From Haliea sp. E1-2-M8 (GTDB taxonomy: Bacteria; Pseudomonadota; Gammaproteobacteria; Pseudomonadales; Halieaceae), in the NCBI RefSeq assembly GCF_030649675.1, contig NZ_JAUTDR010000001.1, positions 1-64,000 on the forward strand: a stretch of 64,000 nucleotides of DNA, read 5' to 3'. The notes under the pieces were generated by a model. That model was not told the DNA's origin, made no database searches, and worked only from the letters and a program-made list of their open reading frames with translations. Made by a program: the position numbers and the translations under genes. The number at the start of each line of letters is the position of its first letter. Position 1 is the stretch's first letter. Shown here piece by piece: positions 10,596 to 22,963 of the stretch.

Positions 10596-11972
10596 ATGAA
10601 AATTATCATTCTCGGCGCGGGACAGGTCGGGGGCACCCTCGCGGAACACCTGGCCAACGAGCAGAACGACATCACCGTGGTAGACACGGATGCCGATCGC
10701 CTGCGGGAGCTGCAGGACCGCCTCGATATCGGCACGGTAACCGGCAGCGCATCGCATCCTGACACCCTGTACCAGGCGGGCGCCGAGGACGCCGACATGC
10801 TGATTGCGGTCACCAACAGCGACGAAATCAACATGATGGCCTGCCAGATTGCCCACTCGCTGTTCAACACCCCGACCAAGATCTCCCGGGTGCGCTCGCC
10901 CAACTACCTCGCCTACCAGGAGCGGCTGTTCACCCCTGACAACGTCCCGGTAGACGTCATCATTGGCCCCGAGCAATTGGTCACCAAGGCCATCGTCGAG
11001 CTTATCGCCAACCCCGGTGCCCTGCAGGTGCTCGACTTCGCCGAGGGCCGGATTCAGCTGGTGGCCGTGCGCGCCTACCACGGCGGCCCCATCGTCGGCC
11101 ATGAGTTGCAGGATATTCGCAAGCACATGCCCAAGGTCGACACCCGGGTCGCCGCCATCTTCCGCCGCGACCGCGCCATCATCCCCGAGGGCAATACGGT
11201 GGTGGAGGCAGATGACGAGGTATTCTTTATCGCCGCACGCAAGGACATCCGCAAGGTGATGTCGGAGCTGCGCAAGGTCGACAAGCCCTACCACAAGGTG
11301 ATGATCGCCGGCGGTGGCAACATCGGCGCCACCCTGGCCCAGAGTATCGAGGGGCGCTACCAGGTCAAGGTCATCGAGCAGTCCTACCCACGCTGCCGGG
11401 TGCTGTCGGAATCTCTCAAGCACACTATCGTCCTGCACGGCAGTGCCTCCGAGCCCCAGTTGCTGTCCTCGGAGAACATTGAGGCCACCGATGTTTTCTG
11501 CGCCCTGACCAACAACGACGAATCCAACATCATGATGTCGATGCTGGCCAAGCGCATGGGCGCGAAAAAGGTCATCACCCTGATTACCAACCCCGCCTAT
11601 GCCGACCTGGTCGGGGATGAGATCGATATCGCCATTTCGCCCCAGCAAATCACCATTGGCAGCCTGCTGACCCACGTGCGGCGCGGCGATATCAGCAACG
11701 TGCACTCCCTGCGCCGCGGTGCGGCGGAGGCCATCGAAGTCACCGCCCGCGGAGACACCTACTCCTCCAGAGTAGTGGGGCGGCGCCTGGACGAGATCAC
11801 GCTCCCGGACGGGGTCACCATCGGCGCCATTGTCCGCGGCGACGAAGTGCTGATCGCGCACCGGCAAGTGGTAGTGGAAGCAGGGGACCATGTGGTGCTG
11901 TTCCTGCTCGACCGCAACAAGATCTCGGCCGTGGAGAAACTGTTCGCGGTCGGCTTCGGCTTCTTTTCCTGA
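10596..11972 (+). CDS. trkA: Trk potassium uptake regulatory subunit
   Basis: Cytoplasmic NAD-binding gating ring of the Trk K+ uptake system. The 458-aa protein is two tandem RCK units: one dinucleotide fold at the N-terminus ([15 protein letters not shown]) and a second near residue 235 ([12 protein letters not shown]), each followed by a TrkA-C domain. GGGGAAG precedes the ATG. trkH follows 10 bp downstream, giving both subunits from one transcript. Confidence 0.97.
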   Translation: MKIIILGAGQVGGTLAEHLANEQNDITVVDTDADRLRELQDRLDIGTVTGSASHPDTLYQAGAEDADMLIAVTNSDEINMMACQIAHSLFNTPTKISRVRSPNYLAYQERLFTPDNVPVDVIIGPEQLVTKAIVELIANPGALQVLDFAEGRIQLVAVRAYHGGPIVGHELQDIRKHMPKVDTRVAAIFRRDRAIIPEGNTVVEADDEVFFIAARKDIRKVMSELRKVDKPYHKVMIAGGGNIGATLAQSIEGRYQVKVIEQSYPRCRVLSESLKHTIVLHGSASEPQLLSSENIEATDVFCALTNNDESNIMMSMLAKRMGAKKVITLITNPAYADLVGDEIDIAISPQQITIGSLLTHVRRGDISNVHSLRRGAAEAIEVTARGDTYSSRVVGRRLDEITLPDGVTIGAIVRGDEVLIAHRQVVVEAGDHVVLFLLDRNKISAVEKLFAVGFGFFS

Positions 11973-11982
11973 TCCCGCCGCC

Positions 11983-13431
11983 ATGCACCTGACCATCTCG
12001 ATGCGTATCCTCGGGCTGCTGCTGATGTTATTCAGCAGTACCATGGTGGTGCCCCTGGGATTTGCCCTGCTGGATGACGACCATACCGTCACCAGTTTCT
12101 CCAGCGCCCTGGGGCTGACCTTCCTCGCCGGCTTGCTGCTCTGGCTGCCGGTGCAGCATGTACGCCACGAGCTGCGGATTCGCGACGGCTTCCTGGTCAC
12201 CTCGCTGTTCTGGACCGTCCTCGGCATGGCCGGTTCGCTGCCGTTCATCCTCACCGAAGGGCTTGCACTCAGCCCCATGGACGCGATTTTCGAGTCCATC
12301 TCCGGGCTGACCACAACCGGCGCCACGGTAATCACCGGCCTCGACGACTTGCCCCGCTCGATCCTGATCTACCGGCAGTTATTGCAGTGGTTGGGCGGCA
12401 TCGGGATCATCGTGATCGCGGTGGCGGTGCTGCCCATGCTCGGTATCGGCGGCATGCAGCTGTACCGGGCGGAAATCCCCGGGCCCACCAAGGACCGCAA
12501 ACTCACACCGCGCATTGCCGAGACCGCCAAGGCGCTGTTCTTTGTTTATCTGGCCCTGACCGTCGCCTGCGCCGTGGCTTACTGGGCGGCAGGCATGAGT
12601 GGCTTCGACGCGGTGGCCCACGCCTTTTCCACCGTCGCCATCGGCGGTTTCTCCACCCATGATGCCAGCATGGGCTACTTCGAGAGCAACACGGTGCTTC
12701 TGATCTGCAGCCTGTTCATGGTGATCTCCGGCCTCAACTTTGGCCTGCATTTCCTGTCCTGGCGTCGGCGCAGCCTGAGCGGCTACCGGCAGGACTCCGA
12801 ATCGCGCTTCTTCCTCGGCGTGCTGTTGATCGGCATCGCCATCACCTGCAGCTACCTGATCCTGAGCGATGCCCTGTCGGTAGAGGACAGCCTGATCCAC
12901 GGCCTGTTCATGACCATATCCATCGCCACCACCAGCGGTTTTGCTACCCAGGACTTCAGCGCCTGGCCCACATTCCTGCCGGTGATGCTGATCATGTTTT
13001 CCTTCATGGGGGGCTGTGTGGGTTCTACTGCGGGGGGCATGAAATCCGTGCGCCTGATGCTGATCGCCAAGCAGGGGGTCCGCGAGCTCAAGCAGCTGGT
13101 GCACCCGAAGGCGGTTATTCCGCTGAAGATCGGCCGCCACCGGGTCGAAGCCACGGTGGTGAGTGCGGTGTGGAGCTTTTTCGCCGTCTACATGTTTGTG
13201 TTCGTGTTCGTGATGCTGGCCCTGCTCGGCACCGGCCTGGACTTCACCACCGCCTTCTCGGCGGTGGCCGCCTGCCTCAACAACCTCGGCCCCGGGCTGG
13301 GCGAAGTGGCCGCCAACTACGCCGGTATCGGCGCCGTTGCCAAGGGACTGCTGTGCCTGGCGATGCTGCTGGGGCGGCTGGAGATCTTTACCCTGCTGGT
13401 GCTGTTCACGCCGATGTTCTGGCGGCTGTAG
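11983..13431 (+). CDS. trkH: Trk potassium uptake transmembrane subunit
   Basis: Inner-membrane K+ translocation subunit, 482 aa. Four pore-loop repeats with filter-like glycines are visible (GLTTTGATV, STVAIGGFST, ATTSGFATQ and CLNNLGPGLG), separated by hydrophobic helices. The ATG at 11983 is chosen because it gives the normal N-terminal helix; the frame is open upstream inside trkA but without homology. It works with TrkA; other trk components are not seen. It converges with djlA 9 bp downstream. Confidence 0.96.
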   Translation: MHLTISMRILGLLLMLFSSTMVVPLGFALLDDDHTVTSFSSALGLTFLAGLLLWLPVQHVRHELRIRDGFLVTSLFWTVLGMAGSLPFILTEGLALSPMDAIFESISGLTTTGATVITGLDDLPRSILIYRQLLQWLGGIGIIVIAVAVLPMLGIGGMQLYRAEIPGPTKDRKLTPRIAETAKALFFVYLALTVACAVAYWAAGMSGFDAVAHAFSTVAIGGFSTHDASMGYFESNTVLLICSLFMVISGLNFGLHFLSWRRRSLSGYRQDSESRFFLGVLLIGIAITCSYLILSDALSVEDSLIHGLFMTISIATTSGFATQDFSAWPTFLPVMLIMFSFMGGCVGSTAGGMKSVRLMLIAKQGVRELKQLVHPKAVIPLKIGRHRVEATVVSAVWSFFAVYMFVFVFVMLALLGTGLDFTTAFSAVAACLNNLGPGLGEVAANYAGIGAVAKGLLCLAMLLGRLEIFTLLVLFTPMFWRL

Positions 13432-13440
13432 CAGTCGCCC

Positions 13441-14238
13441 TTACTTGCGGTACTTGCTGACCAGTTCGTAGGCCGCGGTAATCTCCTGGGATTTTTCCGT
13501 GGCCACCTTGAGCATGTCGTCGGGCACACCCCGCGCGATCAGCTTGTCCGGGTGGTTTTCGCTCATCAGCTTGCGGTAGGCCTTCTTCAGGTCGCGGTCG
13601 GACACGTCCGGGCTGACCCCGAGGGCAGCGTAGGCGGCCTGCAGCCGGTCGGGGCCCGCGGCAGCGCCAGCGCCCCCGCCGGGGCGGTGGTGGAACTGCT
13701 CCTGGGCCTGGGCCATGCGCAGCAGGTGCTCCAGCTGCATCGGGTTGAAACCCAGCAATGCGGCGATGTGGTCCAGCACCCGGCGCTCTTCCGGCTCGAT
13801 CCCGTGGTCCACCAGCGCCAGCGATACCAGAAACAGGAGCAGGGTCTGGCGCAGTTGCGGCTGGCGCCCGCAGAGCTCGAGAAAGGCCGCAACCGTCACC
13901 TGCACGTCGAACTCCGGGGTGGCGCCCTGCTTGAACAGATCGATGGCGCGCTGCCGCTGGCCCGCATCCAGCCCCATCTGGCGTATGAGCATTTCGGTGT
14001 GCTCGACTTCCTGCTGCGAGATGCGGCCGTCCGCCTTGGCCATGTGGCCCAGCAGCAGGAAGATGGTTTCGAAGAAGCGCTCTTTCAGGCGGGCGATATT
14101 TTCCGGCGAGTTGGCCTCCATGGTCCGGCGCAGGCCGCGGTCGAACTGGTGGCCGATAAAGACACCGATTATCAGGCCGAGGAGTCCGCCCACCACCAGG
14201 CCGATAAGGCCCGCCACCAGTTTGCCGTAGAAGAACAT
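13441..14238 (-). CDS. djlA: DjlA-type membrane-anchored J-domain co-chaperone
   Basis: A 265-aa inner-membrane protein with one glycine-rich transmembrane helix at about residues 6-30, a central TerB-like helical domain (about 55-170, LLGHMAKADGRI) and a C-terminal J domain (about 200-265) with the HPD tripeptide in NHPDKL that stimulates DnaK. Length and order match E. coli DjlA. It is divergent from glyQ. Confidence 0.95.
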   Translation of the reverse strand: MFFYGKLVAGLIGLVVGGLLGLIIGVFIGHQFDRGLRRTMEANSPENIARLKERFFETIFLLLGHMAKADGRISQQEVEHTEMLIRQMGLDAGQRQRAIDLFKQGATPEFDVQVTVAAFLELCGRQPQLRQTLLLFLVSLALVDHGIEPEERRVLDHIAALLGFNPMQLEHLLRMAQAQEQFHHRPGGGAGAAAGPDRLQAAYAALGVSPDVSDRDLKKAYRKLMSENHPDKLIARGVPDDMLKVATEKSQEITAAYELVSKYRK

Positions 14239-14324
14239 GACGCTCCTGTCGCCGGCGCGTGCCGGACCGTTGATTCGATAGGGGGAAGACTGGTCCGCGC
14301 ATACAATGCGAACCGAAGTGCCTG

Positions 14325-14330
14325 TATACT
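14325..14330 (+). promoter_or_regulatory. candidate -10 element for glyQS
   Basis: TATACT directly preceded by TG sits about 30 bp upstream of the glyQ start. No convincing -35 hexamer is visible at the proper distance, so this may act as an extended -10-like promoter. It is the best candidate in the djlA-glyQ gap. Confidence 0.35.
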
Positions 14331-14360
14331 ACCCAGCTTTTTTGCAAACCGCGAACAGGT

Positions 14361-15311
14361 GTGACCGTGTCCACAGCCGCTACGACTTTCCAGGATCTGA
14401 TTCTCACCCTGCAACAATTCTGGGCAGGGCAGGGCTGCGTGATCCTGCAGCCCCTGGACATGGAAGTTGGCGCCGGCACCTTTCATCCGGCCACGTTCCT
14501 CCGCGCCATCGGCCCGGAGAGCTGGAATGCCGCCTATGTCCAGCCCAGCCGCCGGCCCACTGACGGCCGCTACGGCGAGAATCCCAACCGCCTGCAGCAC
14601 TACTACCAGTTCCAGGTGGTGATGAAGCCGTCCCCGCCGGAGTTCCAGGAGCTGTACCTGCAATCCCTGCAGGCGCTGGGTATCGACAGCGCCGTGCACG
14701 ACATCCGCTTCGTCGAGGACAACTGGGAGTCGCCCACCCTGGGCGCCTGGGGCCTGGGCTGGGAGGTGTGGCTGAACGGTATGGAAGTCACCCAGTTCAC
14801 CTATTTCCAGCAGGCCGGCGGTCTGGAATGCTACCCGGTAACCGGCGAGATTACCTACGGCCTGGAGCGCATCGCCATGTACCTGCAGGCGGTGGACAGC
14901 ATCTACGACCTGGTCTGGGCCCGCGGCCCCTCGGGCACAGTCACCTACGGCGATGTCTATCACCAGAACGAAGTGGAAATGTCGCGCTACAACTTCGAGG
15001 AGGCCGACACGGACTGGCTGTTTGGCCAGTTCGACTACTGTGAGCGGGAAGCCCTGCGGCTGGTCGAACTCAACCTGCCCCTGCCCGCCTATGAGATGGT
15101 GATGAAGGCGTCCCACACCTTCAACCTGCTGGATGCGCGCCACGCCATCTCGGTCACCGAGCGCCAGCGCTACATCCTGCGGGTCCGCACCCTGGCGCGT
15201 GGCGTAGCGCAGGCCTATTTCGATGCCCGGGCGGCACTCGGCTTCCCCATGGCGGAGGAACGCCTGCGGCAGGAAGTCCTGGCAACAGCAGGCAAGGAGG
15301 CAAGCGCGTGA
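14361..15311 (+). CDS. glyQ: glycyl-tRNA synthetase alpha subunit
   Basis: Catalytic subunit of the bacterial alpha2-beta2 glycyl-tRNA synthetase, 316 aa. The N-terminal segment [17 protein letters not shown] and the block around [17 protein letters not shown], which is nearly invariant in the family, are present. The start is GTG at 14361 or GTG at 14367. Its stop overlaps the glyS start by 4 bases (GTGA), coupling the two subunits. Confidence 0.97.
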   Translation: MTVSTAATTFQDLILTLQQFWAGQGCVILQPLDMEVGAGTFHPATFLRAIGPESWNAAYVQPSRRPTDGRYGENPNRLQHYYQFQVVMKPSPPEFQELYLQSLQALGIDSAVHDIRFVEDNWESPTLGAWGLGWEVWLNGMEVTQFTYFQQAGGLECYPVTGEITYGLERIAMYLQAVDSIYDLVWARGPSGTVTYGDVYHQNEVEMSRYNFEEADTDWLFGQFDYCEREALRLVELNLPLPAYEMVMKASHTFNLLDARHAISVTERQRYILRVRTLARGVAQAYFDARAALGFPMAEERLRQEVLATAGKEASA

Positions 15312-17389
15312 GCAGCACCGAGACCCTGCTGGTAGAACTGGGAACCGAAGAGCTCCCGCCCCGGTCCCTGAAGGCCTTGGGGCTGGCTTTCCGCGACGGC
15401 ATTGTCGCCGGCCTCGGCCAGCGGCAGCTGGGCCACGGCGAGGTGGAATGGTTTGCCGCGCCCCGGCGCCTCGCGGTGCTGATCCGCGATGTCACCCTGC
15501 AGGCCCCGGATCGGGAGCAGGAGATTCAGGGCCCCCCCGCCGACAAGGCCCGAAACGAACAGGGCGAGTGGACGCCCGCGGCCATCGGCTTTGCCCGCAA
15601 GCAGGGCCTGGAGCCCGAGGCGCTGAGCGTGGTCGACACGCCCAAGGGCCCGCGCCTGTGCCTGCGCAGCACCGTTCGCGGTGCCGCTGCCCGCGACTGT
15701 CTGAACGAGATCATTCACGACAGCATCCGCGACCTGCCAATTGCCAAGCGCATGCGCTGGGGCGCGTCCCGGGTCGAGTTTGTGCGCCCGGTACACTGGG
15801 TCGTCGCCATGCTCGGCCAGGACTGCGACCACGGCGAAATCCTGGGCCTGGCCACCGGCAACACCACCCGCGGCCACCGGTTCCACTGTTCCGGCAGCAT
15901 CACCCTGCGGCGGCCGGAGGACTACGCCCGCGTCCTGACCGAGGCCCACGTCATCGCCAGCTTCGACGAGCGTCGGGACATGATTCGCGCCCAGGTCGAA
16001 GTGGAGGCCAGCGCGCTGAAAGCCACGGCGGTGATAGACCCCGATTTACTGGATGAAGTCACCGGCCTGGTGGAGTGGCCCGTGGCCCTGACCGGCAATT
16101 TCGAGGAGCGCTTCCTGGCGGTACCCGCGGAGGCCCTGGTGTCCTCGATGAAGGAGCACCAGAAGTATTTCCACCTGGTGGACGAAAAAGGCCGTCTGCT
16201 GCCGCACTTCATCACCATCTGCAATATCGAGAGCACGGACCCGATACAGGTGATTCGCGGCAATGAGCGGGTCATCCGTCCGCGTTTGAGCGACGCCGCA
16301 TTCTTCTTCGAAAACGACAAGAAGCGGCCGCTGCACAGCCGGGTCGACGGCCTGCGCAATATCGTGTTCCAGCAAAAACTGGGGACGGTGTACGACAAGT
16401 CGCGGCGGATTTCTGCTCTGGCGGGCAAACTGGCGGAGATGCTGGGCAGCCCCGCTGCAGCCGCCGAGCGCGCCGGACTGCTCTGCAAGGCCGACCTCGG
16501 CACGGAGATGGTTCTCGAATTTGCTGATATGCAGGGAATAGCGGGCGCTTACTACGCCAGGCACGATGGCGAACCCGACAGCGTCGCAGACGCCCTGGAA
16601 CAGCAGTACTGGCCGCGCTTTGCCGGCGACCGTCTGCCCGAACACCTGACCGCCGTTACCGTGGGTCTCGCCGATCGGCTGGACACGCTGGTCGGCATTT
16701 TCGGCATCGGCCAGCCGCCCACGGGCTCCCGGGATCCCTTTGCACTGCGCCGGGCCTCCCTCGCCGTGCTGCGCATCCTGGTGGAGAAATCGCTGGACCT
16801 GGATCTGCGCGACTGCCTGGCCGAGGCCGTCGCGGGCTATGCCCCGGACACGCTGGCAGCCGGCACCGCGGCACAGGTGCTGGATTACATGCTGGAAAGG
16901 TTCCGCGCCTGGTACGAGGAGGAGTCCATTCCGGTCGAGGTTTTCCGCGCGGTAAGCGCCAACAGCCCGAGCCGGCCGCTGGACATCCAGCGCCGGGTCT
17001 ACGCGGTGCACGCTTTCAGCCAACTACCCGAGGCCGCGGCACTGGCGGCGGCCAACAAGCGGGTGAGTAACATCCTGGACAAGCTCGATGCCGGCTTCGA
17101 ATTCGGCGAGGTCGAGGTCCAACTACTGACAGATCCCGCGGAGCGAGCCCTGGCAGCCCGCATGGCGGACCTGGCAAGCGTCAGCAGCGGCCATCTCAGG
17201 CACGGCGCCTACACGGAAGCCCTGAGCTGTCTGGCGGAATTGCAGGCGCCTGTGGACGCCTTTTTCGAGCAGGTAATGGTGAACACGGATGACGACGCCC
17301 TGCGCCGCAACCGGCTCAACCTGCTCTACACCCTGCGGCAAATGTTCCTGCAGGTTGCGGATATCTCCCAACTGGTGGTCGCCCGCTGA
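15308..17389 (+). CDS. glyS: glycyl-tRNA synthetase beta subunit
   Basis: tRNA-recognition subunit of the alpha2-beta2 enzyme, 693 aa. The N-terminus [15 protein letters not shown] and the internal [16 protein letters not shown] block are characteristic, and a C-terminal anticodon-binding (DALR-like) domain covers about the last 120 residues. GTG start overlapping glyQ. rmuC follows 48 bp later with its own AGGAG site. Confidence 0.97.
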   Translation: MSSTETLLVELGTEELPPRSLKALGLAFRDGIVAGLGQRQLGHGEVEWFAAPRRLAVLIRDVTLQAPDREQEIQGPPADKARNEQGEWTPAAIGFARKQGLEPEALSVVDTPKGPRLCLRSTVRGAAARDCLNEIIHDSIRDLPIAKRMRWGASRVEFVRPVHWVVAMLGQDCDHGEILGLATGNTTRGHRFHCSGSITLRRPEDYARVLTEAHVIASFDERRDMIRAQVEVEASALKATAVIDPDLLDEVTGLVEWPVALTGNFEERFLAVPAEALVSSMKEHQKYFHLVDEKGRLLPHFITICNIESTDPIQVIRGNERVIRPRLSDAAFFFENDKKRPLHSRVDGLRNIVFQQKLGTVYDKSRRISALAGKLAEMLGSPAAAAERAGLLCKADLGTEMVLEFADMQGIAGAYYARHDGEPDSVADALEQQYWPRFAGDRLPEHLTAVTVGLADRLDTLVGIFGIGQPPTGSRDPFALRRASLAVLRILVEKSLDLDLRDCLAEAVAGYAPDTLAAGTAAQVLDYMLERFRAWYEEESIPVEVFRAVSANSPSRPLDIQRRVYAVHAFSQLPEAAALAAANKRVSNILDKLDAGFEFGEVEVQLLTDPAERALAARMADLASVSSGHLRHGAYTEALSCLAELQAPVDAFFEQVMVNTDDDALRRNRLNLLYTLRQMFLQVADISQLVVAR

Positions 17390-17437
17390 GCTGCTGCCCT
17401 CGTCTATACGTTACACTGACGAGTCACAGGAGACAGC

Positions 17438-18790
17438 ATGCCAGAAATCCCGATTGCGGCTATCGATCCGTCCTGGATACTGCCGGTGGCAGCCCTGGTC
17501 GCGGGTCTGGCGCTGGGTGGCGCCACGGCACTGATTCTGCGGCTGCGCCAGCTACAACGCCACAGCAGCGAACAGGCGCAGCGGCTGGCACAGCTCGGCC
17601 ACCGGCACCAGGCCCTGCGCAGCGAATACGACCGGCTGCTGGCGCGCCAACGCGAGCATGAGCGCCAACACAAGGCGCAGCTACGGCTGCTCAACGAAAA
17701 CCGCGAGCACCTGAAACTGGAGTTCGAAAACCTGGCCAATCGCATTTTCGAAGCCCGCGGCCGGCAGTTCAACGACAGCAGTCGGGCCACGCTCAACGAC
17801 CTGCTGCAGCCGTTTCGCGAGCAGATCACCGGCTTTCAGCAGCGCATCGACCAGGTTCACTCGGAATCTCTGAAAGGCCACGCCCTGCTGGAGGGAGAGC
17901 TGCGCAAGGTGCTGGAGGTCGGGCTGCAGATGAGCTCGCAGGCCAGCAACCTGGCCAGTGCCCTGAAAGGCGACAAGAAAACCACCGGCAACTGGGGCGA
18001 AGCGCAGCTGGAGCGGACCCTGGAACTGGCCGGGCTGCTGCCCGGGGAACACTATGAAACCCAGGCCGCCTTTCGCGATGAACAGGGCAAGCGGCGGCTG
18101 CCGGATGTGCTGATCAAGCTGCCGGACAATCGCCACCTGGTGATCGACAGCAAGGTATCCCTGGTGGATTACGAGGGCGCCGTCGCCGCGGAATCGGAAG
18201 AACAGCGCCTGGCGCTGCTGGAGGGCCACGCCCGTGCCGTGCGCCAGCACATCGACGACCTGGCCGGCAAGGCCTACGCCAACCTGCCGGGCCTGGGCAG
18301 CCCCGACTTCGTCCTCATGTTCATGCCGGTGGAGCCCGCCTGGATCGAGGCCATGCGGCACAACCGCGACCTGTTCAACTACGGCTACCAGCGCGGCGTG
18401 GTGCTGGTGTCACACTCAACCCTGATGCCCGTGCTGCGTACCGTGGCCAACCTGTGGATTGTGGAGCGCAGCAACCGGGAGGCCCAGGAAATCAGTCGCA
18501 GCGCCGGCGACCTCTACAACCAGGTCTGCACCGTGGCCGAGCGCCTGCAGCGGCTGGGCAACACCCTGCAGGCGGCGGCCAACCACTACAACAGTACGGT
18601 CATCAGTTTGAGCGGCAAGCAGGGGCTGGCAGGCAAGGTCGACCGCTTTCAGCAGCTATCCACCGCCACCAGTAAAAGCATGCCGACGCTGGAGCCCCTG
18701 CACCTGGACATAGACACCGAGCGCCTCGCCTTCGGCGCCGACAGTGGCGGAGAAGAGGACCCCGTTGATTCGGTCCGGGTTCCCGGTTGA
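17438..18790 (+). CDS. rmuC: RmuC-family DNA recombination protein
   Basis: A 450-aa protein with one N-terminal membrane helix (about residues 10-32), a long charged coiled coil (about 35-110) and the RmuC nuclease-like domain (about 170-380) with GNWGEAQLERTLE and VIDSKVSLVDYE. E. coli RmuC limits rearrangements at inverted repeats; the biochemical activity is poorly defined. AGGAG precedes the ATG. It converges with the small unknown gene at 18794. Confidence 0.93.
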   Translation: MPEIPIAAIDPSWILPVAALVAGLALGGATALILRLRQLQRHSSEQAQRLAQLGHRHQALRSEYDRLLARQREHERQHKAQLRLLNENREHLKLEFENLANRIFEARGRQFNDSSRATLNDLLQPFREQITGFQQRIDQVHSESLKGHALLEGELRKVLEVGLQMSSQASNLASALKGDKKTTGNWGEAQLERTLELAGLLPGEHYETQAAFRDEQGKRRLPDVLIKLPDNRHLVIDSKVSLVDYEGAVAAESEEQRLALLEGHARAVRQHIDDLAGKAYANLPGLGSPDFVLMFMPVEPAWIEAMRHNRDLFNYGYQRGVVLVSHSTLMPVLRTVANLWIVERSNREAQEISRSAGDLYNQVCTVAERLQRLGNTLQAAANHYNSTVISLSGKQGLAGKVDRFQQLSTATSKSMPTLEPLHLDIDTERLAFGADSGGEEDPVDSVRVPG

Positions 18791-18793
18791 ATA

Positions 18794-19129
18794 TCAGGCC
18801 GCGTCTTCCGCGGGGCGCCGCTGCCCATCCCGGGCCACCATGCGGATCGTGCGCTGGCAGGTCTCCAGCCAGGTGGCAGCGGGCTCGGTTTGCAATACCC
18901 GCACGCAACCGCGGTCGGTGACGCAGGCAATACTGGTCTTGTTCGGAGTCCAGTCGCCTTCGGACAGGCGCGGTTTGCGCTTGCTGTAAAACCACAGGCC
19001 GCGCCGGTCCTGCATCACGTAGTGTGCGTCCTCGGGCAGGAAAACCTTGCGCCCGTCGATAACTGCAAAGACTTCCAGGTCTTCGCTCAGGCTGCGCCCC
19101 AGCACAGCGGTAGGAGTAATGGTCAGCAT
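18794..19129 (-). CDS. small protein of unknown function
   Basis: A 111-aa protein without signal peptide or membrane segment. It is basic in the middle and contains DGRKVFLPEDAHYVMQ; two cysteines lie in the second half. The ATG at 19129 is chosen because AAGGGGG lies 6-7 bases upstream; a TTG at 19168 is possible but has no such site. It is downstream of the chemosensory cluster on the same strand but separated from it by about 190 bp containing a hairpin, so it is probably a separate unit. I do not recognise the family. Confidence 0.65.
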   Translation of the reverse strand: MLTITPTAVLGRSLSEDLEVFAVIDGRKVFLPEDAHYVMQDRRGLWFYSKRKPRLSEGDWTPNKTSIACVTDRGCVRVLQTEPAATWLETCQRTIRMVARDGQRRPAEDAA

Positions 19130-19292
19130 GGCAGCCCCCTTGATATCCCCGGTCCGTTTCCTGCCCAATGACAGTAGCCCCAGTTAAGGGCAGCACCGGG
19201 TGGCTGACAATCCAGGGCCAAGTGTTTTTCGGGGAAGATTCACCAGGCAGGCGCCTGAATGACCATTTTTTTACAAGAGCAGGAAGTTTGTC

Positions 19293-19329
19293 GCCGGTAT
19301 TCTGGCGGTCCTGCCAGAATTTTACCGGC
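19293..19329 (-). terminator. strong hairpin at the end of the chemosensory operon
   Basis: Arms GCCGGTA (19293-19299) and TACCGGC (19323-19329) enclose a second perfect stem TTCTGGC (19300-19306) and GCCAGAA (19313-19319), with a 6-base loop and a TTT bulge. It overlaps the stop codon of the last minus-strand gene of the cluster. There is no T-run directly after it on the minus strand, so it may be a Rho-assisted or 3'-end-stabilising structure rather than a classical terminator. Confidence 0.55.
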
Positions 19330-19750
19330 AGGGATCCGCAGCCGCGGCGGCGAGACTCACCTGCAGGGCACCGAGATCTGGTATTACACAGCTATTCCCA
19401 GCCAGCGCAAAGACTGCGAGGGTATAGTCCGTGACGCCGACGTCCTCGTCCTGGCCGGCGAGATCGGTCTCGGCTAGCGGCAGGTATCCCAGCCGGCGAT
19501 TCTGCAAACAGATCGCCCAGTAATCGCCGGCCAGGTCCCGCAACCCCAGCATCACGGCGTACATTCCGCCGCTACGCTCCGCACCAGTTTCCGGGGGATA
19601 CAGGGGCAGCTCGCGACCGCGCCAGTAAAGCCGCCCGGAACGCAATTCACCGGCGACTACCACCTCGGCGACGCTGTTCACGGGTACCGCCCAGGTTTCC
19701 CCGTTACTGCAAGGCAGCAGCACGCAGTGCACCTGTGGCTGGGCGGACAT
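19322..19750 (-). CDS. CheW-like protein, ChpC position
   Basis: A 142-aa single-domain CheW-fold protein (WAVPVNSVAEVV, then the LRDLAGDYWAI segment), expected to link receptor and kinase or act as a second adaptor. It is the last gene of the cluster, the position ChpC holds in Pseudomonas. The ATG at 19750 is preferred over the upstream GTG because GAGGTGG lies 5 bases before it. The sequence is divergent; the assignment rests on fold-like pattern plus position. Confidence 0.7.
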   Translation of the reverse strand: MSAQPQVHCVLLPCSNGETWAVPVNSVAEVVVAGELRSGRLYWRGRELPLYPPETGAERSGGMYAVMLGLRDLAGDYWAICLQNRRLGYLPLAETDLAGQDEDVGVTDYTLAVFALAGNSCVIPDLGALQVSLAAAAADPCR

Positions 19751-19760
19751 TGAATCCACC

Positions 19761-22937
<3,177 letters not shown>

Positions 22938-22963
22938 GTCTGTGCCCTCCATCTGCGCGGCCT

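Noticed and set aside
10518-12335. A 605-codon minus-strand frame opposite trkA
   Set aside because: Antisense shadow of trkA and trkH; no motif.
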